Assembly: GCF_016278365.1 (NCBI RefSeq)
Contig: NZ_JADQBZ010000008.1
Location: forward strand, 1 to 64,000
DNA: 64,000 bases
Direction: 5' to 3'
Source: Methanolobus sp.
Lineage (GTDB): Archaea > Halobacteriota > Methanosarcinia > Methanosarcinales > Methanosarcinaceae
Of this stretch, positions 51,343 to 60,184 are shown piece by piece. The notes beneath the pieces were generated by a model. The model searched no databases. It was given only the letters and a program-made list of their open reading frames with translations, and was not told the DNA's origin. Numbering within the stretch: position 1 is the stretch's first letter; each line of letters opens with the position of its first letter. Both the position numbers and the translations under genes were made by a program.

Positions 51343-52661
51343 GTTGTAACTTTTGTAACTAAAATTAGTTACATTCTAAACAACTTAATTTCTATACAGT
51401 CTAGTGTATAATCAGAGATTGTTAGTTTAGTTACGAACGTTTACTTAGTAATTTTAATTGCAAAGTAAATTTCATGAGTGAAAGTAATATGAAAGTAATA
51501 TTTTTTGATAGAGTTAATGTACAAAAATGTACAATTATAATTGTTTAAGCCTATATTTATATTAATGTTTTTGATGCGTCTAGGCTACCATCTACAGGCT
51601 TAAAGCATCAATATAAAATTAGCGCAATAATAATTCTGTTAGATTTTCTTTACTCAGTTCTAATTTTGCTGTTGATTTGACAAAATGAGTTTTTTATAAT
51701 ATCTCAGTACCAGATTATAACTTTGAGTAATAGTGTTTCTTCTTAGTCAACATGTTTTCAAATTTGTAATAAGGATTTAATTAAAAATAACTAATAGTAA
51801 TATAGCTCAATTCCGTAAAGCGCAAAAATTTTACAATGCTTGATATTCCTATAAACTATATGTATGGATTTTGCTACCATTCCAGACCCTATACTTTTCT
51901 CAACTCGTCCATTTCAAAGACTATAGGAATAGAAGAATACCCACCTTCAACCCTGTGATGATCTACAAGAAAAGATTCAAAATACATACATCCGATTTTA
52001 TCAAAACTTTATTCATATAGTGTATGTAATGATAGCAAGCGACCTTATTTCTTTAAAGCCCCTTTTTTGGAGAACTCCTTGTTGAAATGAATGGATAACA
52101 TGTGCGTGAATTAAGAACTGTGTTGGATTATTATGAGCTCGCACGAAAAAAGACTCGAAGTCATTAAGAAATTAATACAGTTGCTAATTTTAGAGTTATA
52201 ATGATTGCTCAATTTGCCTATGTGTATTAGTGCAAATTATGGTTGCATAGTATAGACTAAACATGCAGAAAGTACTAATATAAAAATAGTACTATAATAT
52301 AGGGCCATGAGCTGTCTTAATTATGTAATATTACTAAAAAGCATAATATTATCGCTCATTATTACATGACTCCTCACTTTTTTAGGAGGGATACGACGGG
52401 TAATTGGTTTGTACGCCGACGAACAAAGTATTGAAATATGTCTAAATATATAATATTCAAATTATAATTTTAATTAAATATTATCAATTATATTCATACC
52501 CGTAAATTTATAGTAACTACTTTTAGTTACATTCTATTAGATATTACAATATACTCATTCCGCAATAGATATTGACTATTTTCTATGTACTGTATGAATT
52601 TAATTTTAAACTGGTTGACGAGTACATAAATATATGATATACTTAATTTTATTCATACTGT
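51343..52661. other. 1.3-kb non-coding AT-rich region at the right end of the provirus
   Basis: No ORF of note. It holds dyads GTAACTAAAATTAGTTAC (51355-51372) and GTAACTACTTTTAGTTAC (52513-52530), both followed by ATTCTA, and a further TTAGTTAC at about 51427. TGTACAAAAATGTACA lies at about 51525. Such a region could carry the replication origin, regulator-binding sites, or the right att site. Confidence 0.5.
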
Positions 52662-53159
52662 TTAAATTTGTAAATATATATCAAAAAGTTCCCCAAACTT
52701 CTGATACTTTTTACGTGCCCTGTAGAGATATTGACGAACGTATTTTTTACCGTTTGCTTTTGCAAACAGAGTTTTGATCTCAGCCTGGGTGAATGTGGTT
52801 TCCATTTTTTTTAGCGGAATTGCCTGCAAAGCTAGTAACTCTTCAGTGGGTTCAGTAGTTTCCTCACTTATGCTATCTGCATTTTCAGAATCCTCCTGCT
52901 CTGAGGAAGTAACTTCTTTGAGAATATGCTCCCCAAGCCATACCCAGTATTCATCGTACAGGATAGCATACATTTGCCCACATGCAGAGCATCTGGAGGC
53001 AACCACAGTCCGCTCATCCTGTAGATGATAACTTATACTGACAACATCAGCATTACATTTACTACAAGTACCAACAAGGTTCTGCTCAAGATCATCAAGG
53101 GGAAGTTCGGTCTTGTTGGCTTTCAGGATATTGTTTTGCAGGTCATAAGTATAAGCCAT
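52662..53159 (-). CDS. Zinc-ribbon protein, hypothetical
   Basis: A 165-residue protein with two CxxC knuckles (CSKCNADV near residue 32 and CSACGQMY near residue 56), i.e. a zinc ribbon, an acidic middle region (EDSENADSISEETTEPTEEL) and a basic C-terminus (GKKYVRQYLYRARKKYQKFG) that could bind nucleic acid. Whether it belongs to the virus or the host is unclear. It is divergent from the DUF2551-like gene. Confidence 0.6.
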   Translation of the reverse strand: MAYTYDLQNNILKANKTELPLDDLEQNLVGTCSKCNADVVSISYHLQDERTVVASRCSACGQMYAILYDEYWVWLGEHILKEVTSSEQEDSENADSISEETTEPTEELLALQAIPLKKMETTFTQAEIKTLFAKANGKKYVRQYLYRARKKYQKFGELFDIYLQI

Positions 53160-53308
53160 AGCTTCACCAAAAACTGAGAGATTATTGGGAGTGTATTTTT
53201 TGCAATCATGCTATAAGGACTTTTAGTTCCTCACGGCATTAAACTTTAAAAACCTATTTATAGATAGAAATTCATATAAAAACAAGCTATATCAATATAG
53301 TAAGAGGT

Positions 53309-53641
53309 GTGACTATAGAATCAATTCGATCAAAAATAATACGAAGACTACAACGCTTTATCGAACTTGATGTCAATGGTCTTCGCAGCTGTATACTATC
53401 TAAATTTCTGAATGTAAAGGAAACCACCGTAGACGAATTGCATGCAGCTATTACTGAAAAATATGAGGTTTCACGCAGCGCTGTTGCATCAATGGTAGGA
53501 TACATATATTCAAAAATTGGGATTCTCAGATCCCACAAACAATCCTACAAGACCCCTATAGTATATTCCCTGAAAGAAGAGTATGTGGACCTTATCCGAA
53601 GTGCTCTTGAATCCAGCAACACCGCACAGCCTGTTGTGTAA
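53309..53641 (+). CDS. DUF2551-family winged-helix-like protein
   Basis: A 110-residue protein that resembles DUF2551, a family confined to methanogens. IESIRSKIIRRLQRFIELDV at the N-terminus and the helix-turn-helix-like TVDELHAAITEKYEVSRSAV near residue 48 suggest DNA binding. It is followed 12 bases later by another HTH protein, so the two are probably an operon. The function is unknown. Confidence 0.7.
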   Translation: MTIESIRSKIIRRLQRFIELDVNGLRSCILSKFLNVKETTVDELHAAITEKYEVSRSAVASMVGYIYSKIGILRSHKQSYKTPIVYSLKEEYVDLIRSALESSNTAQPVV

Positions 53642-53653
53642 GTCCTGAATGCC

Positions 53654-54055
53654 ATGACCATCGTCAAGAATGCGCCACGGACATCTACCACCATCGTTAT
53701 ACGTTCCGATGCTAATGCCCGCATAACTCATTCCAGGGACCCCTATTATAATCTCATGAGGCGGCTCTTCCAGGAAGAGGCTACTGCCGTGCGCGGCCAG
53801 AAATTCCTTTTCATGGTAGAAGAGCGACAAAAGAGTGGCAACCCCATAAAGATCAGCGAATGGGAAAAACTACTGGAGGAACTTGATATCGGACGCGCCT
53901 CATTTTATTCCATGCGCAATAAGCTATTGGGAGCGGGTCTGATATCTAATCGCAATGGAGAGTATCGCTTATCCGGCCAGTTCAGCAAGGATCTCATCGA
54001 CCTGGCGAGGTGGTGGTGGACAGCCGTCCTTAATGAGAATCCTGAAAGCCTTTAA
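53654..54055 (+). CDS. HTH-type DNA-binding protein
   Basis: A 133-residue protein. The C-terminal part looks like a winged helix: [20 protein letters not shown], then [19 protein letters not shown]. The N-terminal 45 residues are basic and probably flexible. It starts at ATG 53654 just after the DUF2551 gene. A possible regulator of archaeal genes; no ligand domain is seen. The tRNA gene lies 67 bases downstream. Confidence 0.6.
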   Translation: MTIVKNAPRTSTTIVIRSDANARITHSRDPYYNLMRRLFQEEATAVRGQKFLFMVEERQKSGNPIKISEWEKLLEELDIGRASFYSMRNKLLGAGLISNRNGEYRLSGQFSKDLIDLARWWWTAVLNENPESL

Positions 54056-54122
54056 AAACTTCGGAGACTTCGACCGATATCTTAATATCTTACTATTGCA
54101 ATTTAGGGAATACTTTCGTAGA

Positions 54123-54195
54123 AGCCCGGTAGTGTAGTGGTCAATCATGCAGGACTCTGGATCCCGCAACCTCGGTTCGAATCCGTGCCGGGCTA
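54123..54195 (+). tRNA. tRNA-Gln (CTG)
   Basis: The cloverleaf closes with a 7-bp acceptor stem AGCCCGG/CCGGGCT and the anticodon loop CTCTGGA (anticodon CTG, positions 34-36). TTCGAAT forms the T loop. Two stem mismatches are visible: A-C in the anticodon stem (CAGGA/TCCCG) and T-T in the T stem (CTCGG/CCGTG). The 3' CCA is not encoded. It could be a fully functional gene or a diverged one near an integration hotspot. Confidence 0.82.
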
Positions 54196-54376
54196 TCAAA
54201 ATATTTTCCGTATTCCTATTTATTGAGTACTTTTTTGTTCAGAACGAAATCCTTAGGAAGCCACCGTAGTTATCGAACATACATTTGTCTGAGTCACCAG
54301 TTTGATTTGCACCTATAAATGGATTTCATAATAGTGGACATAATCCTTTAACATGACATCCTTGTTCTCTTAGTCC

Positions 54377-54556
54377 TTGCTCTCTTCGTCCACTGAAAAA
54401 GCCAGCACGGAATGCCCCATTCAAGAGGAGAACTACAAAGAACTTGTAAAGTACAGCTGCAAAGTCGTTACTGAAAGTAAGGACGAATATGCCTACTACA
54501 TATCATTGATGTGGCTTGAAACAGCAGAGCAGAAAATTCGTTCATATTTCTGTTAG
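54377..54556 (+). CDS. Possible small hypothetical protein
   Basis: A 59-residue ORF starting at TTG 54377. It is rich in charged residues with paired Cys (STECPIQEENYKELVKYSCK, YYISLMWLETAEQKIRSYFC). The amino-acid composition looks protein-like, but there is no recognised family or clear ribosome-binding site. It could also be the 3' remnant of a longer gene. Confidence 0.3.
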   Translation: MLSSSTEKASTECPIQEENYKELVKYSCKVVTESKDEYAYYISLMWLETAEQKIRSYFC

Positions 54557-54571
54557 AACAGTTGTTTTTTG

Positions 54572-56083
54572 TTAATGGGTATCTGGGAATGTCTTTCCCC
54601 TCACAAGAGAAGCAAAAACTCCCACAACGCAGAATATCGTGAAGAGAGTAAACGCATAGTGCAGGCTTGTAGCAAACTGTGGGTAATACTCAGGCGTGAT
54701 AACTACAGGGCCTGTAACGATTGCAAGGATCATCATTGCAATGCCCATTGAGAGCATCTGACCAAGAAGCCGCATGGTCCCGCTCATGCCGGATGCAACG
54801 CCGTAATATTTTTTATCGACCGAGCTCATGATTACATTCGTGTTAGGAGATGAAAAGAGCCCGAAACCTGTGCCAAGTATCAGGAGAGCGAGTACCATGT
54901 ACCATATAGGTGTCGTTTCTGTAATGAATATCAGCAGGAAGAGTCCCGTCGAAATAATGGCCATTCCCAGAGATGCAATGAACCGAGGCTCAACTCTGTC
55001 AGAGAGCCGGCCGGCAATGGGTGAGATTATAGCCTGGACAGCAGGCTGCGCTATAAGAATAAATCCGGCCTGCTGGGGAGTGAAGCCTTTTGTGTACTGC
55101 AGGTCAAGGCTCAGAAGGAAAGTAACTGCAAATGTTGCACTGTAACTGATCAGTGCAGACAGGTTTGACAGGGCAAAGACCCGGTTTTTAGTAAGGAGTC
55201 TGATGTCAAGGACAGGATAAGGTATTCTCATCTCATACAGAACAAAGATTATTACCCCGACAATTCCTGTTGCAATGAGGAAAGCGCCTTCCATGTCAGG
55301 GAGAATTGAGAAGCCATACATAACGGTAACAATCGCTGAGCCATAGATAACCGAACCCGTTAAGTCGAATTTCTCTCCTTTGCACTCGGTCCATTCACCT
55401 TTAAGCTTCCATTTGATAAGGAGGATTGTTATAATGCCTATCGGGACATTTACAAAGAAGATACTCCGCCATCCAAGATGCTGGGTCATTATGCCTCCAA
55501 TAAAGGGACCGCTGGAAAGCCCGATATAGACCGCAGTGATATAAATACCCAGAGCCATGCCCCTTTCTCCCGGAGGGAAGGCAGAAGTGACAATAGCAGC
55601 TCCCGTCCCAAAGATCATTGCACTTCCCAGACCCTGGATAATACGGATAGCGATCAATATCTCTGTTGAAGCAACCATGGTCATTGCCAGGGATGCAAGA
55701 CTGAAAACTGCAATACCATAGAGAAATATTTTTTTTCTTCCGTAGATATCTGCTATCTTCCCAAACGGAACAAGGAATACCGCTGAAGAAAGCAGGTATG
55801 CAGTCGCAACCCATGATAGGGCAATAGCATCCATATGAAATTCCGCTCCCAATGTCGGTAGCGCAATATTTACCGCAGAGCCATCAAAAGGAGTTATGAA
55901 TCCTGCAAGTACGGCAATAAAGAGCACAATTCGCTTTTCGGAATTGGGAAGAACATCAGGAGTACGACATATTCCTGATACTTCAGAAGTTAGACTGGCA
56001 TTTCCTGCAGGCGGACCGGAATTACTTGCTTTCTCCATCATGCGCACCCAATCAACAAAGGCATTATTTATTGAAAACATCAA
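54572..56083 (-). CDS. MFS multidrug exporter, EmrB/QacA (DHA2) type
   Basis: A 503-residue transporter with 14 predicted membrane helices. Motifs: TPFDGSAVNIALPTLG in helix 1, GKIADIYGRKKIFL in the loop after helix 2 and the antiporter-type motif C region GSAMIFGTGAAIVTSAFPPG. It exports toxic compounds in exchange for protons. The N-terminal 40 residues are a hydrophilic extension; internal starts are possible. No linked regulator. Confidence 0.9.
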   Translation of the reverse strand: MMFSINNAFVDWVRMMEKASNSGPPAGNASLTSEVSGICRTPDVLPNSEKRIVLFIAVLAGFITPFDGSAVNIALPTLGAEFHMDAIALSWVATAYLLSSAVFLVPFGKIADIYGRKKIFLYGIAVFSLASLAMTMVASTEILIAIRIIQGLGSAMIFGTGAAIVTSAFPPGERGMALGIYITAVYIGLSSGPFIGGIMTQHLGWRSIFFVNVPIGIITILLIKWKLKGEWTECKGEKFDLTGSVIYGSAIVTVMYGFSILPDMEGAFLIATGIVGVIIFVLYEMRIPYPVLDIRLLTKNRVFALSNLSALISYSATFAVTFLLSLDLQYTKGFTPQQAGFILIAQPAVQAIISPIAGRLSDRVEPRFIASLGMAIISTGLFLLIFITETTPIWYMVLALLILGTGFGLFSSPNTNVIMSSVDKKYYGVASGMSGTMRLLGQMLSMGIAMMILAIVTGPVVITPEYYPQFATSLHYAFTLFTIFCVVGVFASLVRGKTFPDTH

Positions 56084-56337
56084 AATATAAAAGCATATAG
56101 TTACGATTCTTCCAAGATTATGTGGACTTGAAAATATTGAGAATATTTGTTTTGTTTCATAGTTTCCTATTAGTTATAGTTATTTTAGAGCAAATAGCAG
56201 AGTATAGTAATTTAAATCGCTGCAAGCCCCGCAAGTAACTGATGCGCAAAACGTGTGGTAACTCTACTACCGGATGTTTTGAAAATGCGGGAAATCGATT
56301 AGAAAGTATCTGAAGTGAAAATAATTGAAGTGAAATA

Positions 56338-57399
56338 ATGCAACAAAGTTATACACTTTCAAAGCCTGTAAAGCTTTTTCTGCTAATTATCGGCTTAGTA
56401 TTCCTGACAAGGGAAATGCAAAATATCTCTTCAATACTAATCACATTCATTTTTTCATTCTTTGCCGCACTTATCTTTGCTCCTCTTGTTCACTGGCTCC
56501 AAAGGAAAAGGGTTCCTACAATATTAAGCGTTGGCGTGGTTGTTTTCCTGTTCATCCTGATTATTGCAGTTCTCGGAATTGTGATCGCAGTCACTATTAC
56601 CCAGCTAAGTGGCAGGATACCAGCTTATGAGACAGAATTAACAGGTTATATGGAAAGCCTTACACAATATCTTCCTTCTACTGAAGAGCTATCTCTTAAC
56701 ATGGTCCTTCGTGAATTCGGAGGATCTGTTATATCTATTTCCATGGGTTTTCTCAATGGAGTCATAAATGCTACTACAACAGTAGTACTTATCATTATCA
56801 TAACAGCGTTCCTTTTAATGGATGCTGCCGGAACTCCGAAACCGATTCAGAAAGAGTTGGAAGATGAGTTCGTATTGCTGGCAAAACTCCATGCTTTTAG
56901 CAAAGTTGTTGTGGATTATGTCAGAGTAAGGACAGAGGCAAACCTGATCACAGGAGGAGGAGTCGCTGTAGCTCTTCTCATAGGAGGTATAGAGTTTGCG
57001 ATATTCTGGGGAATTGTTATGTTCATATTCAGCTATATTCCCTATATCGGCCTATTTCTTGCATCCATCCCGCCTGCACTTCTTGCACTTTTACAATATG
57101 GGCCTATTGGAGCTTTAGCTGTTATCACAGTCATCTTAATCATAAATATGCTAGCTGAAGATGTGTTACTTCCCTCCTTAGCAGGAAGGGACCTGGAACT
57201 ATCTCCTTCCGTTGTTTTGTTATCGATTATCTACTGGGTCTATGTATTGGGACCTGCCGGGGCACTGATCGCTACACCCCTTACAATTTCTATTAAGATC
57301 ATACTGGAGAGCTTCGAGGAAACTGAAGAGATAGCAAGATTGATGAACTCAAAAAAAGCTCGTGAAAAGGAAAAACAATCAAAAGAACAGGAAGCTTAG
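56338..57399 (+). CDS. AI-2E family membrane transporter
   Basis: A 353-residue protein of the AI-2 exporter-like family (PF01594) with about eight helices. SILITFIFSFFAALIFAPLV, the FWGIVMFIFSYIPYIGLFLA region and the final LGPAGALIATPLTISIKIIL are typical. Family members export small molecules or exchange ions; the name does not mean that quorum signals are moved here. The last 25 residues are charged (KKAREKEKQSKEQEA). Confidence 0.88.
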   Translation: MQQSYTLSKPVKLFLLIIGLVFLTREMQNISSILITFIFSFFAALIFAPLVHWLQRKRVPTILSVGVVVFLFILIIAVLGIVIAVTITQLSGRIPAYETELTGYMESLTQYLPSTEELSLNMVLREFGGSVISISMGFLNGVINATTTVVLIIIITAFLLMDAAGTPKPIQKELEDEFVLLAKLHAFSKVVVDYVRVRTEANLITGGGVAVALLIGGIEFAIFWGIVMFIFSYIPYIGLFLASIPPALLALLQYGPIGALAVITVILIINMLAEDVLLPSLAGRDLELSPSVVLLSIIYWVYVLGPAGALIATPLTISIKIILESFEETEEIARLMNSKKAREKEKQSKEQEA

Positions 57400-57504
57400 A
57401 AAGGAGAGATAACAGGAACGGAATTCAGTTACTATAAATACCAATAGCCTAATAAGTAAACTGTTGGAGTGGTGCTATATGGGAATGCAATTGCCTGAGG
57501 AGAG

Positions 57505-58311
57505 ATGCCATCAATGAAAAAGTCATTGCTTGATGTGCTGTTCATGTCAGAGAAACGAAAACAAGTGCTTTTGCTATTGCAGGATAGTCCAAAGGGAATG
57601 GAAGAGATTCTTAAGTCTCTTGATACCAGCAGACAGGCATTACTTCCACAGATAAGGATACTGGAAGAGCATCACCTTGTTGATCATCACAGGGATAATT
57701 ATGAGCTGACAGTCATTGGAAAACTGATAGTTAATGAAATGAAACCCTTTGTAGATACTCTTGAGACTATTGATAGCCATATCTCTTATTTGGGAACTCA
57801 TGATATTGATTTTATTCCTTCTCACATACTAAAAAGAATTAAAGACATCAAGGGTTGCGAGGTCATCGAGCCGAGTCTGGTGAATATATATGAGATCAAC
57901 ATGGATTTTGTTGAAATGTCAAAGGAATCAAGCTCACTTTTCTTTATATTCACTTTTATGCACCCTGCTTTTCCTACGATAATGGAGCAATTTATCCGCA
58001 ACAACATAAATGTTTCAATGGTGGTGAGCAAGGAAATGCTCAAAAAAATAACCGAAGAGTGGCAGGATGAATTCTATAGGTTTGTTTCATCCGGGAAAGT
58101 TAAATTCTACTTATGCCAAAAAGACATTCGATTGCTATCATTGTCTTTAAGTGATGATTGCTTTGTTCTACGATTATTTTCTAAAGATAATGAATTCAGC
58201 AACAGGCAATTATTCTGCTGCAATCCTGAAGCATATCAATGGAGCAAAGACCTTTTTGAGTATTATCTAAAGGATTCGATACTGGTAACTATGTTATCAA
58301 GCCGACCTTAA
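57505..58311 (+). CDS. DUF1724-family methanogen transcriptional regulator
   Basis: A 268-residue two-domain regulator. Residues 1-80 form a winged helix (KRKQVLLLLQDSPKGMEEIL, then RQALLPQIRILEEHHLVDHH). The C-terminal 130-268 is the DUF1724 domain (MVVSKEMLKKITEEWQ, VKFYLCQKDIRLLSLSLSDD). Members such as the Msr proteins control methyltransferase genes in Methanosarcina. The target here is not evident; the ORF could also start at the second ATG (57514). Confidence 0.87.
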   Translation: MPSMKKSLLDVLFMSEKRKQVLLLLQDSPKGMEEILKSLDTSRQALLPQIRILEEHHLVDHHRDNYELTVIGKLIVNEMKPFVDTLETIDSHISYLGTHDIDFIPSHILKRIKDIKGCEVIEPSLVNIYEINMDFVEMSKESSSLFFIFTFMHPAFPTIMEQFIRNNINVSMVVSKEMLKKITEEWQDEFYRFVSSGKVKFYLCQKDIRLLSLSLSDDCFVLRLFSKDNEFSNRQLFCCNPEAYQWSKDLFEYYLKDSILVTMLSSRP

Positions 58312-58317
58312 GTGTTC

Positions 58318-58788
58318 TCAAAAAACACTTTTCATTTTTGAGATCATACTATCCGAAATTATGTGGACCTCTATTGAGAGAACTATTCCCGCCATGGCTG
58401 CTGCAATGAAATTCGGAGGTATATTCTGTAGATCGACACCTGCAAGAAAAAGTAAAGGAATGACTATGAGTGCAAGATTAATCACTATGGAGAGGGGTCC
58501 AAGTATTGGATTGTGGGAGAATCCCCTGTGTTTAAATATAACCTTGTAGGGCCACCAGAGTATCCTGAACATCTTCCATCTTCTGTAAGGCCTGCTGTCT
58601 ATGTCCAGGTCCGGGCTGAGAAAGAATGTTGCGAAAAGGTAGGCAGCAGAAAAGATTAGTATAGTATAAGTGTTCAGGTAACTGCCAATGACAGCATTTC
58701 CGTATTCTGTTGAAATGTAATATAGGCCTGCTATTGAGGCCATCAGTACTACAGCATTGATTATTTCATGCGTTTTTCCGTCCGGCAT
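58318..58788 (-). CDS. DUF2227-like membrane metal-binding protein
   Basis: A 156-residue membrane protein with four hydrophobic segments. The HxxxN start (PDGKTHEIINAVVL), LSPDLDIDSRPYRRW and HRGFSHNPILGPL resemble the DUF2227/YdjM-like family with predicted metal-binding His/Asp residues facing the membrane. Function is unknown; a metal-dependent phosphatase has been suggested for relatives. Confidence 0.75.
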   Translation of the reverse strand: MPDGKTHEIINAVVLMASIAGLYYISTEYGNAVIGSYLNTYTILIFSAAYLFATFFLSPDLDIDSRPYRRWKMFRILWWPYKVIFKHRGFSHNPILGPLSIVINLALIVIPLLFLAGVDLQNIPPNFIAAAMAGIVLSIEVHIISDSMISKMKSVF

Positions 58789-58943
58789 TGTTTATCGGTC
58801 CCCTCATTATGAATTGATTTATCCAATGCTGCGATCATTATTATAATCTTCGTATCTTGATAATGATTGTATACGGAAATGACATTCATTACACTTCATG
58901 TTGACTCTGCTACGGCATGTTCACGCCATGAAATATACCAGAC

Positions 58944-59291
58944 TCAACCAAAAAGGAATGAGAACACGTCAAACTGGACCAAGAACATATACATTCCCGT
59001 ACCTGCGAAAATACTCAGCATTGCGTTACGTTTCCACACGTGTAGCGCTGTGACTGATACTATCGTAAGGATTTCGGGTGCTCCATAAGGGGGCTGGAAC
59101 CACTGCACGTCTTTAAGGCAATATATAAGCAACAGCAGAAGGATCATAGGCGGTAGATTCTTTTCTATGGTTGAAAGTAGTTTCGGCGGTTCTCTTGAGC
59201 TGAAGAATACAAAGGGCAGGACTCTTGTGGCAAACGTGGCTAAAGCTACGGTTGCAATAACCATCAGCATATAGGCGGTTTCTCTCATCAT
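58944..59291 (-). CDS. azlD: AzlD, small subunit of branched-chain amino-acid exporter
   Basis: A 115-residue protein with about four hydrophobic stretches. The family pattern TFATRVLPFVFF near residue 20 and the PPMILLLLLIYCLKDV stretch near residue 48 fit AzlD. It overlaps azlC by four bases (ATGA-type), so the two proteins are translated together and form the AzlCD exporter. Confidence 0.88.
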   Translation of the reverse strand: MMRETAYMLMVIATVALATFATRVLPFVFFSSREPPKLLSTIEKNLPPMILLLLLIYCLKDVQWFQPPYGAPEILTIVSVTALHVWKRNAMLSIFAGTGMYMFLVQFDVFSFLFG

Positions 59292-60025
59292 TTCTCCTCC
59301 TTCGGATATATTCCAGCATCCGTCAGATCTGCATGTTCACGTTTTGTAACTTTCTCGTGTACCATAAGAATGAGGGTCCCTATGACAATTGAAAGCAGCA
59401 GTATGTTTTCCGGGCTGAAGAGCATAAGGGATATGACACCTGCACCAATTGCAGCTATGAAGGGGAAACGTGTCCTTGAAGCATAATACTGCTCAATGGT
59501 GAGTACCACAAAGAGTGCAGCCAGCACAAAAGTTAGTCCTTCAAGATTAAGCCGGAGCATGGAACCCAGTACAGCTCCAAGGACCGAACCCGCTATCCAG
59601 TATAGGTGGTCCAGCGCAGATATGTAAAAATAGAACCTGGCCTTTGAAGCTCCTTCCGGGACCCTGGCGGTAGTGAGCAGCGCATAAGTTTCGTCGGTGA
59701 GCGCGAATATGAGGTAGGGCTTGACCTTACCCACACCGGAGAACTTGTCCAGCAGAGACAAGCCGTAAAAAGAGTGTCTCAGGTTTATCAGGAGTGTGAC
59801 CGTGACAAATTCCATCAGCTGTGCACCCGCTGCCAGCAGTGCCACAGCGATAAACTGCCCCGCTCCGGTATAAACAAATATGCTCATCACAAGCGCATAT
59901 ATCCAGTGATAACCGGCGCCTGCAAGCAGGAATCCAAAAGCCATTCCCAGGGGAATATAGCCAAAGAAAACCGGAAGCGTGGTCCTGAGTGCGCTCAGAA
60001 AGAGTTTTTCACTCTCATGGGTCAT
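59288..60025 (-). CDS. azlC: AzlC, large subunit of branched-chain amino-acid exporter
   Basis: A 245-residue membrane protein of the AzlC family with about six helices. LPVFFGYIPLGMAFGFLLAG at the N-terminus, MSIFVYTGAGQFIAVALLAA and LLINLRHSFYGLSLLDKF are characteristic. With AzlD it exports branched-chain or related amino acids. It lies downstream of the RuBisCO gene by 159 bases in the same direction; co-transcription is unlikely. Confidence 0.9.
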   Translation of the reverse strand: MTHESEKLFLSALRTTLPVFFGYIPLGMAFGFLLAGAGYHWIYALVMSIFVYTGAGQFIAVALLAAGAQLMEFVTVTLLINLRHSFYGLSLLDKFSGVGKVKPYLIFALTDETYALLTTARVPEGASKARFYFYISALDHLYWIAGSVLGAVLGSMLRLNLEGLTFVLAALFVVLTIEQYYASRTRFPFIAAIGAGVISLMLFSPENILLLSIVIGTLILMVHEKVTKREHADLTDAGIYPKEEK

Positions 60026-60184
60026 GTTAATAGTACACCTTGCAAGATTTCCGATGATATTAAAGGATTTTCCGGATAGAAAACAAAGTGCAGGAAAGGA
60101 AGTAATCGTATTTATGTTTTATCAAAAAAGACCTTAACGAACTACTTATAACGTTCGTCAAAGTCAATACTATATTACAGGTAA

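Noticed and set aside
52662-54055. Provirus right part with an integrase among the three small genes
   Set aside because: None of them shows the tyrosine (RHRY) or serine recombinase motifs. One is a zinc ribbon and two are HTH-like; DUF2551 suggests host origin.
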